Of a DNA stretch of 64,000 nt, positions 11,256-20,083 are shown one piece after another (position 1 is the stretch's first letter; each line of letters starts with the position of its first letter). A program made the position numbers and the translations under genes. Source of the DNA: Cryobacterium sp. M96. Lineage in GTDB: Bacteria > Actinomycetota > Actinomycetes > Actinomycetales > Microbacteriaceae. The stretch spans positions 1 to 64,000 of the forward strand of contig NZ_PJJS01000051.1 of assembly GCF_002929845.1 (NCBI RefSeq), in the 5' to 3' direction. The notes below the pieces were generated by a model. It saw nothing but the letters and a program-made list of their open reading frames with translations. It had not been told where the DNA came from and did no database searches.

Positions 11256-12470
11256 TTACTTGATGTACTGGTTCGGGTTCAGCACGTATTTGATCGACTT
11301 GCCGGCGTCGAACTCGGCGTAGCCGCGCGGGGCATCGTCCAGGCTGATCGCCTGAGCGTTGACGGCCTTCGCGATCTGCACCTTGTCGTGCAGGATCGCC
11401 ATCATCAGCGACCGGTTGTACTTCATCACCGGGGTCTGACCGGTAGCGAAGGACAGGGACTTGGCCCAGCCGAGGCCCAGCCGGATGGACAGCGAGCCGA
11501 CCTTCGCCGCCTCGTCGACCCCGCCCGGGTCACCCGTGACGTAGAGGCCCGGGATGCCCAGGCCACCACCGGCGGCCGTGACCGTCATCAGCGAGTTCAG
11601 CACCGTGGCCGGACGCTCCGTTCCGGCATCCTTGCCGTGGCCGCGGGCCTCGAAGCCGACCGCGTCCACGCCGCAGTCGACCTCGGGCACACCCAGGATC
11701 TGCTCGATCTGATCCTGCGGTTCGCCCTTCCGCAGGTCGATGGTCTCGCAGCCGAAGCTGCGGGCCTGCGCCAGCCGCTCCTCATTGAGGTCGGCGACGA
11801 TGACGACGGCGGCCCCGAGCAGCTGAGCGGATGCCGCCGCGGCCAGACCCACCGGGCCCGCTCCGGCGATGTATACGGTCGATCCGACCCCGACGCCCGC
11901 GCTGAACGCTCCGTGGAAGCCGGTCGGGAAGATGTCCGAGAGCATGGTGAGGTCCATGATCTTCTCCAGCGCCTGGTCCCGGTCCGGGAACTTCAGGAGG
12001 TTCCAGTCCGCGTACGGCACCAGCACGTACTCGGCCTGGCCGCCGACCCAACCGCCCATGTCGACGTAGCCGTAGGCGCTGCCCGGGCGGTCGGGGTTGA
12101 CGTTGAGACAGATTCCGGTTTTGCGCTCCTTACAGTTGCGGCACCGGCCGCAAGAGATGTTGAACGGCACCGAGACGATGTCGCCGACCTTGATGAACTC
12201 GACGTCGGGTCCGCATTCGACCACCTCGCCGGTGATCTCGTGGCCGAGGACGAGGTCCGACGGCGCGGTCGTGCGCCCGCGAACCATGTGCTGGTCCGAG
12301 CCGCAGATGTTGGTGGTGACCGTGCGGAGGATGACCCCGTGCGGCACCTTGCGGCCCACGTTCGCCGGGTTGACACCCGGTCCGTCTTTCAGCTCGAAGG
12401 TCGGGTAGTCGATGTCGATGACCTCGACGACGCCCGGGCTCTTGTAGGCAACTGCTCTGTTCCCAGTCAT
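11256..12470 (-). CDS. fdhA: Glutathione-independent formaldehyde dehydrogenase
   Basis: A 404-residue zinc-dependent medium-chain dehydrogenase of the type characterised in Pseudomonas putida, which oxidises formaldehyde to formate with NAD and no added glutathione. The N-terminus MTGNRAVAYKSPGVVEVIDI and TTNICGSDQHMVRGRT (catalytic zinc Cys) are family hallmarks. The structural zinc site is CGRCRNCKERKTGIC. The cofactor-binding segment is IAGAGPVGLAAAASAQLLGA. The RBS AGGAAGG is 6 nt before the ATG. Its formate product would be a substrate for a formate dehydrogenase, which gives a possible link to the YdeP/FdhD genes, but that link is inferred. Confidence 0.9.
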   Translation of the reverse strand: MTGNRAVAYKSPGVVEVIDIDYPTFELKDGPGVNPANVGRKVPHGVILRTVTTNICGSDQHMVRGRTTAPSDLVLGHEITGEVVECGPDVEFIKVGDIVSVPFNISCGRCRNCKERKTGICLNVNPDRPGSAYGYVDMGGWVGGQAEYVLVPYADWNLLKFPDRDQALEKIMDLTMLSDIFPTGFHGAFSAGVGVGSTVYIAGAGPVGLAAAASAQLLGAAVVIVADLNEERLAQARSFGCETIDLRKGEPQDQIEQILGVPEVDCGVDAVGFEARGHGKDAGTERPATVLNSLMTVTAAGGGLGIPGLYVTGDPGGVDEAAKVGSLSIRLGLGWAKSLSFATGQTPVMKYNRSLMMAILHDKVQIAKAVNAQAISLDDAPRGYAEFDAGKSIKYVLNPNQYIK

Positions 12471-12661
12471 GAAGTACCTTCCTAGTTCCTGTTTGCTTCC
12501 CTCACAGCGAGACCCGTCGGGCCGCGCGAGACTGCATCGAAATTTCTAGTTGGTGCCTGTTTCACATCTAGAGGACTACATTGCGGCCTGAAATTCAAGG
12601 GGTGTGCTCAGATGACTGTTTTGGGTACACACCGGGCGCTGCCAACGCCTACCGTGGAAGC
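12471..12661. promoter_or_regulatory. Divergent promoter region, formaldehyde dehydrogenase / moeZ
   Basis: A 191-bp divergent intergenic region. It is AT-richer than its neighbours near 12540-12600. A short inverted repeat GGTGTG...CACACC spans 12601-12633, upstream of moeZ. No assigned -35/-10 pair and no recognisable riboswitch was found. Confidence 0.35.
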
Positions 12662-13912
12662 ATGGCCATTCCCCCCCTTGTCGAGCCGATCGCCCGCCTG
12701 AGCGGCGCCGAATCCGTTCGCACCGCCCGCCAACGCCGTCTGCCCCAGCTCAACGAGCTCGGCCAGCGCCGCCTCGCCAACGCCCGGGTGCTCGTGCTCG
12801 GCGCCGGCGGGCTGGGGTCCCCCGCGCTCATCTACCTGGCTGCGGCCGGCGTGGGAACGATCGGCATCGTCGACGGCGACGACGTCGAACCCAGCAACCT
12901 GCAACGCCAGATCGTGCACGGCCAGGCGGATGTCGGACGCCCCAAGGTGGCCAGCGCCGCCGAATCGATCGCCCAGATCGCGCCGGAGGCCGTGGTCGTG
13001 CAGCACGCCGAACGGCTCGACGCCGGCAACGCCGCCGCGATCATCGGCGGTTACGACGTGGTCATCGACGGCACCGACAACTTCCCCACCCGTTTCCTGG
13101 TCAACGACACCTGCGCGGCCCTGGGCCTGCCACTGGTCTGGGCATCCGTTCTCCGTTTCGACGCCCAGCTGTCGGTGTTCTGGGCCACCCCACCGGCCGA
13201 GAGCGGCCTCACCGGGGTGCATCTGCGCGACCTGTTCCCGACCCCGCCCACAGAGGGTGAGGTGCCCAACTGCGCCGAAGCCGGCGTGCTCGGCGCGCTC
13301 TGCGGCCAGGTGGGCTCGCTGATGGCCACCGAGGCGATCAAGCTGATCGCCGGTATCGGCGCTCCGCTGATCGGGCGCGTGCTCGTGATCGACGCGCTCT
13401 CGGGCCGTTTCACCGAAGTGCCCCTGATCGGCACCGGCATCGCCGCCGCCGACCCGAACCCGGCAGCGACCCTCGCCGCCGCCCGCGGCTCCGCTCGGGC
13501 CGCCACCGCTGGGGCCTGGTCGACGCTCACCCCGGTGGAGCTCGTGGCCCGGCTCACTGCCCGCGCCGAGGGAACCGACCCGTTCGTGCTGGTCGACGTG
13601 CGCGAGCCCGACGAGCACGCCGAGAGCGCCATCCCGGATGCCGTCCTGCTGCCTCTCGGCGACCTGCTCACCGAGGCCGGAATGGCCACCCTGCCGCGGG
13701 ACGTGCCGCTGGTGCTGCACTGCCATCTGGGGCCGCGGGCCGAACGCGCCGCGATGGCCCTGGACGCGGCCGGCTTCACCGGCCTCACCCTGCTCGCCGG
13801 CGGGATCGTCGCCTGGGACGTCGCCGTCGCCGCACGCACGGCTCCCGGCCGGGGCAGCAAGTGGGCCGGCGACGCCGTGTCCAACGAATCGACGACCACA
13901 GCGGGGAACTGA
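12662..13912 (+). CDS. moeZ: MoeB/ThiF adenylyltransferase with rhodanese domain (MoeZ type)
   Basis: About 416 residues: an E1-like adenylyltransferase domain followed by a C-terminal rhodanese domain. It adenylates the Gly-Gly end of MoaD-like proteins, and the rhodanese part supplies sulfur. VLVLGAGGLGSPALIYLAAAG is the nucleotide-binding loop (here quoted across its ends as VLVLGAGGLGSP), with DNFPTRFLVNDTC and PNCAEAGVLGALCGQVGSL for the catalytic Cys region. The rhodanese loop VLHCHLGPRAERA keeps its Cys. The ATG at 12662 was chosen over an earlier in-frame start at 12581 because the family N-terminus begins here. It heads the moeZ-moeA-moaC-mobA-DUF6457-moaD series, whose last gene carries the GG tail it would act on. 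Confidence 0.9.
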   Translation: MAIPPLVEPIARLSGAESVRTARQRRLPQLNELGQRRLANARVLVLGAGGLGSPALIYLAAAGVGTIGIVDGDDVEPSNLQRQIVHGQADVGRPKVASAAESIAQIAPEAVVVQHAERLDAGNAAAIIGGYDVVIDGTDNFPTRFLVNDTCAALGLPLVWASVLRFDAQLSVFWATPPAESGLTGVHLRDLFPTPPTEGEVPNCAEAGVLGALCGQVGSLMATEAIKLIAGIGAPLIGRVLVIDALSGRFTEVPLIGTGIAAADPNPAATLAAARGSARAATAGAWSTLTPVELVARLTARAEGTDPFVLVDVREPDEHAESAIPDAVLLPLGDLLTEAGMATLPRDVPLVLHCHLGPRAERAAMALDAAGFTGLTLLAGGIVAWDVAVAARTAPGRGSKWAGDAVSNESTTTAGN

Positions 13913-13914
13913 CC

Positions 13915-15213
13915 ATGACGGGGAACACGCACGAGCACACCCACGAGCACGACGCCGACGCTTGCGCCGTACCGGTCTCGGCCCGCAGCGTCGCCGACCA
14001 GCTCTCCTTCGTGCTCGCCGCGGTCGCCCCGCTGCCGCCCGTGCTGGTCTCGCTTGACGAGGCGCTGGGCCTGATGCTGGCCGAGGATGTTCGGAGCGCC
14101 ACGGACACACCTCCCTTCGACAACTCGGCCATGGACGGCTATGCCGTCCGGCGCGCCGACCTGCTGCAGGCCTCCGCCGAGCACCCGGTGACGCTGCCGG
14201 TGGTCGCCGACCTCGCGGCCGGAACCAGCCAGAACCCGCACCTGGAGACCGGGCAGGTGGCCCGGATCATGACGGGGGCGCCGCTCCCGGACGGGGCGGA
14301 TGCCGTGGTTCCGATCGAAGACACCGATCAGGGCATCGACACGGTCACCGTCGTGCGGGCGCCGCAGCCGGCAGCGCACATCCGTCGCGCCGGCGAAGAC
14401 GCCCACGCCGGCGACACCGTGCTCACCCGCGGCTCGGTGCTCTGGCCGACCCGGGTTGCCGCGGCCGCCAGCGCCGGAACCTCGTCGCTCCGGGCGCACC
14501 CGGCTCCGCGCGTGGCCGTGATCTCCACCGGGAGCGAGCTCGTCACCCCCGGCGAACCCGCCCGGCGCGGCCAGATCCCCGACTCCAACTCCTACCTCCT
14601 CGCGTCGGCCGTCACCGCCGCCGGTGGGGTGCCGATCCGGCTCGGCGCGGTTCCCGACGACGAGAACACGCTCCGCAGCCTGCTGGCCAGCCTCGCCGGC
14701 ACGGTCGACGCCATCGTGCTCTCCGGCGGGGTGAGCGTCGGCGCCTACGACATCGTCAAGGCCGTGCTCGCGCCGCTCGGCACCGTACGGTTCGGGCCGG
14801 TCAAGATGCAGCCGGGCAAGCCTCAGGGTTTCGGCCGCTGGCCGGCCGACGACAATGCAGTCGAGGGACCGCTCATCTTCGCCCTCCCCGGCAACCCGGT
14901 CAGCGCCTTCGTGTCGTTCGAGGTGTTCGTGCGGCCGGCCCTGCGCCGCCTCGGCGGGCACATCGACCTCTTTCGCCCCACGATCTCGGCGACCGCCGGG
15001 GAGAGCTGGGACTCCCCGCCCGGCCGTGCCCAGTACATGCCGGTGACCCTCGAGGGCGTGGGAATCCGCAGAGTGGTCCGCCGGTCCGCCGCGGGTGGGT
15101 CGGGATCCCACCTCGTCGCCGGGCTTGCTCAGGCCGTCGGGCTGGCCATCGTGCCGGAAAACGTGACGCGGATTGCCGAGGGCGACCGCGTCACTGTCAT
15201 GCTGTTGACATGA
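13915..15213 (+). CDS. moeA: Molybdopterin molybdotransferase MoeA
   Basis: A 432-residue enzyme that inserts molybdate into adenylated molybdopterin. Motifs in order: TPPFDNSAMDGYAV, IMTGAPLPDGADAVVPIED, STGSELVTPGEPARRG, LSGGVSVGAYDIVKAVLAPLG, PGKPQGFG and LPGNPVSAFVSFEVFVRP. The first 15 residues are His-rich (HEHTHEHD), which could bind metal and is an addition to the usual MoeA N-terminus. The ATG at 13915 lies 2 nt after the moeZ stop. Its own stop overlaps moaC. No mogA/moaB adenylyltransferase, which normally acts before MoeA, is in the window. Confidence 0.95.
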   Translation: MTGNTHEHTHEHDADACAVPVSARSVADQLSFVLAAVAPLPPVLVSLDEALGLMLAEDVRSATDTPPFDNSAMDGYAVRRADLLQASAEHPVTLPVVADLAAGTSQNPHLETGQVARIMTGAPLPDGADAVVPIEDTDQGIDTVTVVRAPQPAAHIRRAGEDAHAGDTVLTRGSVLWPTRVAAAASAGTSSLRAHPAPRVAVISTGSELVTPGEPARRGQIPDSNSYLLASAVTAAGGVPIRLGAVPDDENTLRSLLASLAGTVDAIVLSGGVSVGAYDIVKAVLAPLGTVRFGPVKMQPGKPQGFGRWPADDNAVEGPLIFALPGNPVSAFVSFEVFVRPALRRLGGHIDLFRPTISATAGESWDSPPGRAQYMPVTLEGVGIRRVVRRSAAGGSGSHLVAGLAQAVGLAIVPENVTRIAEGDRVTVMLLT

Positions 15214-15707
15214 GCATCCGCGACCTGTCCGCACACCCCTTCACGCATCTCGACTCTTCCGGCCAGGCCCGCATGGTCGACGTCACCGAGAAGCAGCCCA
15301 CCGTGCGCAGCGCCACCGCCGCCGGCTTCGTGGCCTGCGGACCGACGGTCATCGCGGCCCTTCGCGACGGCAGCACCCCCAAGGGCGATGTGCTCGCCGT
15401 GGCCCGCATCGCCGGCATCCAGGGTGCCAAGAAGTGCGCCGACCTGCTCCCCCTCGCGCATGTGATCGGGGTGCACGGCGCCGCCGTCGACCTCGTCATC
15501 GAAAACACCGGGGTGCGCGTCACGGCCACCGTGCGCACGGCCGACCGCACCGGCGTCGAGATGGAGGCGCTGACCGCCGTGTCGATCGCCGCCCTCGCCG
15601 TGGTCGATATGGTCAAAGGCCTCGACAAGTCCGTTTGGATCGAGAACGTGCGCCTCATCACGAAGACCGGAGGGAAGTCCGGCGACTGGCACCGCCCGAA
15701 CGAGTAG
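15210..15707 (+). CDS. moaC: Cyclic pyranopterin monophosphate synthase MoaC
   Basis: A 165-residue enzyme that converts 3',8-cyclo-GTP (the MoaA product) to cyclic pyranopterin monophosphate. FTHLDSSGQARMVDVTEKQPT is the family N-terminus (position 11 on), and KKCADLLPLAHVIGVHGA carries the active-site Lys-Lys and His region. GVEMEALTAVSIAALAVVDM and the closing Lys-rich KSGDW complete the fold. Its ATG overlaps the moeA stop (ATGA), so translation is coupled. Confidence 0.96.
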   Translation: MSIRDLSAHPFTHLDSSGQARMVDVTEKQPTVRSATAAGFVACGPTVIAALRDGSTPKGDVLAVARIAGIQGAKKCADLLPLAHVIGVHGAAVDLVIENTGVRVTATVRTADRTGVEMEALTAVSIAALAVVDMVKGLDKSVWIENVRLITKTGGKSGDWHRPNE

Positions 15708-15709
15708 CG

Positions 15710-16393
15710 ATGACCCGAGCAGCCATGAGCGTCGACCTGATCGTGCTGGCGGGCGGGCGCGCCCGGCGCCTCGACGGCGCGGTCAAGCCCGCGGTCGAGG
15801 TGGCCGGGCGCACGCTGCTCTCCCGGGTGCTGGACGCACGCGGTCTCGCCCGGAACGTTGTCGTGGTCGGGCCGGAGGAGGCCCGTGCGGCCGTCCCGGA
15901 CGACGACACGGCCGAGCTGACCTGGACGCTCGAAGATCCCCCGTTCGGCGGCCCGGTCGCCGGCATCGTGGCGGGACTCGCGGCGCTCGAGCACGCGACC
16001 GCGTCCGGGCCTGCGGACTGGGTGCTCCTGCTGGCCTGCGACCTGCCGTGGGCAGCGGATGCCGCCCGCCTACTGGTGCCGGCGGCGTCCGACCCGGGGC
16101 TGCCGGCATCCGTTCACGGCCTGCACCTGGTCGACGCGGGCGGCCGCGCGCAGTGGCTCGCGGGGATCTACCGTCTGGCGCCGCTGCGGGCGGCCGCGCA
16201 CCGGCTCGGCGCCGACGCCCACGGCGCCAGCATGCGCGGACTGCTGGCCCCGCTCGAGCTGCGGGGCGTCCGCGACCAGAACGGCAAGGGGAGCGACGTG
16301 GACACATGGCAGGATGTGGAGAGGAGTTCCGCACTGCTGACCAGCACCCCACCGTGGAGCAATCCGACCGCGGAGCAATCCGATGAGGAGTGA
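15710..16393 (+). CDS. mobA: MobA-like molybdenum cofactor guanylyltransferase
   Basis: About 227 residues, the NTP-transferase that attaches GMP to molybdopterin to give MGD for DMSO-reductase-family enzymes such as NarG. The nucleotide-binding start LIVLAGGRARRLDGAVKP keeps the GG and Lys. DPPFGGPVAGIVAGL and LLACDLPW carry the base-binding and metal Asp. The ATG at 15710, 2 nt after the moaC stop, is chosen; an ATG at 15725 fits the family N-terminus slightly better. The C-terminal 35 residues are Thr/Ser/Pro-rich and probably disordered. The loop SxRMGxDK of classical MobA is altered to GGRARRLDGAVKP. Confidence 0.82.
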   Translation: MTRAAMSVDLIVLAGGRARRLDGAVKPAVEVAGRTLLSRVLDARGLARNVVVVGPEEARAAVPDDDTAELTWTLEDPPFGGPVAGIVAGLAALEHATASGPADWVLLLACDLPWAADAARLLVPAASDPGLPASVHGLHLVDAGGRAQWLAGIYRLAPLRAAAHRLGADAHGASMRGLLAPLELRGVRDQNGKGSDVDTWQDVERSSALLTSTPPWSNPTAEQSDEE

Positions 16394-16399
16394 TACCCA

Positions 16400-16687
16400 A
16401 TGAGCGCCTCGACCCCGCTTCCCCCTGAGGCTCTCGACGAGTGGCTGGTGGCCCTCGCCGCCGCACTCGGCCTGGATCCGGCCGACATCCCCGTGGGCAC
16501 GCTGCTCGACGTGGCCCGCGACGTGGCCCACAACGTGGCCCGGCCCGCCGCCCCGCTGAGCACGTTCCTGGTCGGTCTGGCCGCCGCCCGGAACGGCGGC
16601 ACACCCACCGCCATCGAGGCCGCCAGTGCGCTGGCCACCCGGCTCGCCCTCACCTGGCCGCCGGACCAGCCGGAGGTGACACGCTGA
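16400..16687 (+). CDS. DUF6457 family small protein in MoCo operon
   Basis: A 95-residue alpha-helical protein with the LDEWLVALAAALGL and LLDVARDVAHNVARPAAP segments typical of the small actinobacterial proteins annotated as DUF6457, often next to MoCo genes. No catalytic motif is visible. It is encoded between mobA and moaD, 6 nt after the former and overlapping the latter by one base. The position suggests an accessory role in cofactor assembly, but the function is unknown. Confidence 0.75.
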   Translation: MSASTPLPPEALDEWLVALAAALGLDPADIPVGTLLDVARDVAHNVARPAAPLSTFLVGLAAARNGGTPTAIEAASALATRLALTWPPDQPEVTR

Positions 16688-16926
16688 TGGCGACCATCCG
16701 TTTCTTCGCCGCGGCAGCCGAATCCGCCGCCGCCGACGCGGCCGCGATCGATGCCGCCACCATCGGCGACTTGCGCGCCCAGCTCACCAGCCTCTACGGC
16801 GACGAGTTCGAGCGCATCCTCGGCCGGTGCTCCCTGCTCGTGAACGGCACGCGGGCGACGGATGACACGGTGCCGCTCTCCGGGAGCGACACCGTCGACG
16901 TGCTGCCGCCCTTCGCCGGCGGCTGA
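16687..16926 (+). CDS. moaD: MoaD-like sulfur carrier
   Basis: A 79-residue ubiquitin-fold small subunit of molybdopterin synthase. It starts ATIRFFAAAAESA and ends LPPFAGG; the terminal Gly-Gly is where MoeZ-dependent adenylation and thiocarboxylation happen. The middle shows LLVNGTRATDDTVPLSGSDT. Its ATG overlaps the DUF6457 stop (TGATG). The large subunit, moaE, is not here but lies 25 kb away at 41756-42238. Confidence 0.92.
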   Translation: MATIRFFAAAAESAAADAAAIDAATIGDLRAQLTSLYGDEFERILGRCSLLVNGTRATDDTVPLSGSDTVDVLPPFAGG

Positions 16927-16932
16927 CGCCCG

Positions 16933-16966
16933 CCGATTTCGGTTCTGTACGACCGAATCATTTTTC
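16933..16966. promoter_or_regulatory. Palindromes between moaD and narK
   Basis: CCGATTTCGG at 16933-16942 is a 10-bp palindrome. TTCGGT at 16938-16943 pairs with ACCGAA at 16952-16957 and is followed by TCATTTTT. The second reads as a weak rho-independent terminator for the MoCo operon. The first resembles the CGAAATTCG palindromes near narG and the radical SAM gene and could be an operator for narK. I cannot decide between the two roles. Confidence 0.35.
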
Positions 16967-17057
16967 ACGGCGTTCACGCGTTGTCGCATTTCCGCTGTAC
17001 CGCGAGGGTGGAAGCTACGCGGGCCTGGTGCCCGGCAGCAACCAGCCGAGGAAGTCC

Positions 17058-18383
17058 ATGTCAGTCGCAACGTCCCCGCAGTTCGCCTCGAAACTCAAAC
17101 CGGATCTGTCCAACTGGGACCCGGAGAATGACGAGACCTGGGATCCGGGGCTCGCCTGGCGCACCCTGTGGATCACCACCTTCAGCCTGACTCTGAGCTT
17201 CGCGGCCTGGTACCTCGTCAGCGCGATCGCCCCGCGTCTGAACGACATCGGCTACTCCCTCGCACCCAGCCAGCTGTACTGGCTCGTCGCCCTCCCCGGG
17301 CTCGCCGGCGGCCTGCTGCGCCTGGTCTTCATGTTCCTGCCGCCGATGATGGGCACCCGCAACCTCGTCGCCATGTCGTCGGCCCTGCTCATGATCCCGA
17401 TGCTCGGCTGGACCCTCGCCGCCCGGGACACGTCGACGCCGTACTGGGTGCTGCTCTCCCTGGCGTTCGCGGCCGGCATCGGCGGCGGAACCTTCTCCGG
17501 TTTCATGGCATCGACCAGCTACTTCTTCCCCAAACGCCTCGCCGGTACGGCTCTGGGCCTGCAGGCAGGCCTCGGCAACTTCGGCATCGGCCTGATGCAG
17601 CTGATCCTGCCCTGGGTCGTCGGATTCGGTCTGCTCGGCACCGCCGCCCTCACCCCCCAGAGCAGTGCCGACGGTGACCTCGTCTGGCTGCACAACGGTG
17701 GGCTGGTGCTCATCCCCTGGGCTCTGCTTGCCATCGTCCTGGCGGTGATGTACCTGCGCCGGGTGCCGATCACGGCGAACTTCCGCCAGCAGATGGACAT
17801 CTTCCAGGTCAAGCACACCTGGATCATGACCGCCATCTACCTGATGAGCTTCGGCGCCTACAGTGGCCTCGCCGCCCAGATGGGCCTGATCATCCTCAAC
17901 GTCTACGGCGACTTCCCGGATGCCCCGAACCCGCTGGCCTTCGCATTCATCGGCCCCGTCCTCGGCGCCCTGGTGCGGGCGGCGAGCGGCCCGTTCTGCG
18001 ACAGGTGGGGCGGCGCGATCTTCACGTTCATCGGTGGCCTCGGCATGGTGGCGGGAACTGCCCTCACCGCCTTCTTCCTCACGCCGACCAGCGTGGACGA
18101 GTTCTGGGGCTTCCTCACCGGCATGTTGATCATCTTCTTCTTCGCCGGGCTGGCCAACGCCGGCACGTTCAAGCAGATGCCGATGATCTTCCCGAAGCGT
18201 CAGGCCGGCGGAGCCATCGCCTGGACCTCCGCCATCGCGGCCTTCGGACCGTTCGTCGTGGGCATCTCGCTCACCATGATCAGCCCGACCGCGTTCTTCG
18301 CCGGCTGCGCCGTGTTCTGCGTGTTCTGCACCTGGCTCGCCTGGTTCTACTACGCCCGCAAGGGTGCTCCCTTCCCCAGCTGA
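17058..18383 (+). CDS. narK: NarK-type nitrate/nitrite MFS transporter
   Basis: A 441-residue major facilitator protein with about 12 membrane segments. NarK proteins import nitrate with protons or exchange it for nitrite. GGGTFSGFMASTSYFFPK and GLQAGLGNFGIGLMQLILP are the nitrate-signature segments, with a second GTFKQMPMIFPKRQAGGAIA in the C-terminal half. The ATG at 17058 has AGGAAGTCC just upstream and is preferred to an in-frame start at 17028. It stands between the MoCo operon and narGHJI (opposite strand), as expected for a respiratory nitrate system. Confidence 0.93.
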   Translation: MSVATSPQFASKLKPDLSNWDPENDETWDPGLAWRTLWITTFSLTLSFAAWYLVSAIAPRLNDIGYSLAPSQLYWLVALPGLAGGLLRLVFMFLPPMMGTRNLVAMSSALLMIPMLGWTLAARDTSTPYWVLLSLAFAAGIGGGTFSGFMASTSYFFPKRLAGTALGLQAGLGNFGIGLMQLILPWVVGFGLLGTAALTPQSSADGDLVWLHNGGLVLIPWALLAIVLAVMYLRRVPITANFRQQMDIFQVKHTWIMTAIYLMSFGAYSGLAAQMGLIILNVYGDFPDAPNPLAFAFIGPVLGALVRAASGPFCDRWGGAIFTFIGGLGMVAGTALTAFFLTPTSVDEFWGFLTGMLIIFFFAGLANAGTFKQMPMIFPKRQAGGAIAWTSAIAAFGPFVVGISLTMISPTAFFAGCAVFCVFCTWLAWFYYARKGAPFPS

Positions 18384-18414
18384 TCGATCTGCCGGAGCGG
18401 AGTACGATCCCCGC

Positions 18415-18882
18415 ATGGAACAGCTGCACTTCACGATTCGGATCGACGCTCCGGTACACGCCGTCTGGAGCACGATGCTGGACGCGTCGACCTACCGGGA
18501 CTGGACCCGGGCGTTCCATGAGGGTTCCCACTACGTCGGAAGCTGGGCGGAGGGCAGCACGATCCGCTTCCTTGCCCCCGGCGAGGATGCTTCCCACAGC
18601 GGGCTGGTGGCCACGGTCGTCGAAAACCGGCTGGACGAGTTCATCTCCCTGGAAATCCACGGTGCTGTCTCCCGGGGCATCGACGACACCACGAGCGCTC
18701 ACGCGCGGCGGTTCGCGGGCGCGCACGAGGACTACTCCTTCAGCGAGTCCGACGGGGTGACCACACTCGTGGTGACCGTCGACACCGACGAGGAATTCAC
18801 GGCCATGTTCGCTGCGGATTGGCCCCGCGCTCTCGCGCGGCTCGCGGAGCTCGCCGAGGAACGGGCCGCCACCGCCGACTAG
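18415..18882 (+). CDS. SRPBCC-domain protein
   Basis: A 155-residue protein of the START/AHSA1 (SRPBCC) superfamily. It starts LHFTIRIDAPVHAVWSTMLDASTYRDWTRAF, a typical first strand and helix of the hydrophobic-ligand-binding fold, and ends with the long amphipathic helix WPRALARLAELAEERAA. Such proteins bind lipids, polyketides or serve as co-chaperone-like factors. There are no catalytic residues to name. It starts 31 nt after the narK stop. An ATG at 18415 is used rather than an upstream in-frame start. Confidence 0.75.
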   Translation: MEQLHFTIRIDAPVHAVWSTMLDASTYRDWTRAFHEGSHYVGSWAEGSTIRFLAPGEDASHSGLVATVVENRLDEFISLEIHGAVSRGIDDTTSAHARRFAGAHEDYSFSESDGVTTLVVTVDTDEEFTAMFAADWPRALARLAELAEERAATAD

Positions 18883-19009
18883 CTGCCCGAATCCTGCCAG
18901 CCGTGGGCGATGAAGGGGTCGGACTGGGAGTTCCGCGCCCCGAACGGAGCGAAGCGGGTGGTCGACGCCCGATCCGCACCAGCGCTGCTGCCCATCCGGC
19001 GGGGGCTGT

Positions 19010-19150
<141 letters not shown>

Positions 19151-19272
19151 GCGCGCGACCGGGCCTAACCCGCGGAAGAGTCAGGGGAGCCAGAATCTCC
19201 GCCGAGTGGACCCGCGAGGTTGCCGCCGGCGTGGGCGCCGACAGCTCCGTGACCGACTGAGTTCAGGCCGGC

Positions 19273-19793
19273 TCAGTCGTCGTCTTCGCCCCCGGCGGGC
19301 GCCGGTGCTCCCCCGGCCTCGGACCAGACGGCCGCCGCCCCGCTGTGACCGATGCGCACGGCCTGCACGATGGTTCCCATGGCGGCGCCCAGCGCGGCCA
19401 CGGCCAGCACGATGGCCACCCACTTCGGGGTGCGGGCGACGGATGTCCGGCCGCCGACCTCCCGGTAGTTCCACCAGAGCAGAACGGCAGCGACCACGAC
19501 CAGGGCGGCAACCCGGGGCAGCAGCCCGTCGGCCAGCTCGGAATGGGTCTCGACCAGCGCGGTCTCGGTGACCCGCTCTCTCAGCGCCTCCCCGGATTCG
19601 CGCGCCAGCGGCACGAGAACGAGTGCGGCCAATGCGAGGATCAGCGGCAGGAACTTCGCCCACCGGCGAAACCGGGGCCAGAGGGCCGCGACGACGACGA
19701 CGAGGGCGCCGTGGGAACGACGACCGCGGTCGCGTGCACCACGAGGGGGTGCACAGGCAAACCGAAGATGGTGTCGAGCAGCGCATCGAACAT
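19273..19793 (-). pseudogene. DUF2231-type membrane protein, frameshifted
   Basis: The N-terminus MFDALLDTIFGLPVHPLVVHATAVVVP is in one frame (GLPVHPLVVH being the DUF2231 hallmark). The rest, VVVVAALWPRFRRWAKFLPL through about four membrane helices to an acidic end, is in another. Adding one G in the run at about 19715-19722 (making ACGGGCGCC) restores VVVPTGALVVVVAALWPRF. The start ATG 19793 has a good AAGGAG box, so only the single base separates it from an intact gene of about 174 residues. It may be a recent mutation, a sequencing error, or programmed slippage. DUF2231 proteins are membrane proteins, some near heme or metal redox genes; function unknown. Confidence 0.75.
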
Positions 19794-20083
19794 GTGTCTC
19801 CTTCTGGGTATCCTCAGGCACGAAATTGGACCCACACCGGCAATGCTAGGCACCGGAGCGGAACCCCGCCATACAGCGCAGGCTTCGCTTACCAGCCCGA
19901 GTGCGGCGGGATCAAGACGCCCTCGATCGCCTGCAGGCGGCCTGGCGTGCGCGCGGGCTAGCCCTTCGGGCAGCCCAGGTGCCGGCGGCCTGCATCATCC
20001 GTTACCCCTGCGCGACCCGCTCCCCCGGCTGCATATGGCGGCTGCGGGTCGCGCACCGGCGTCGACGTCCCTGGGATCTTCGG
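19794..20083. other. 290-bp intergenic region downstream of narI
   Basis: Holds the promoter side of the DUF2231 gene and a hairpin near narI. Otherwise I see no gene, tRNA or repeat. Confidence 0.5.
20011..20053. terminator. Hairpin 30 nt downstream of narI
   Basis: CGCGACCCGC (20011-20020) pairs perfectly with GCGGGTCGCG (20044-20053) around a 23-nt loop that can pair further. It directly follows the leftward narGHJI operon. There is no T-tract on the expected side, so the terminator call is tentative. Confidence 0.45.

Noticed and set aside
12471-12661. Molybdenum-cofactor riboswitch before moeZ
   Set aside because: I could not find the stem arrangement of the Moco motif; only a short 6-bp inverted repeat is present.
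12608-15234. Long minus-strand frames across moeZ and moeA
   Set aside because: Antisense frames in GC-rich coding DNA, without motifs.
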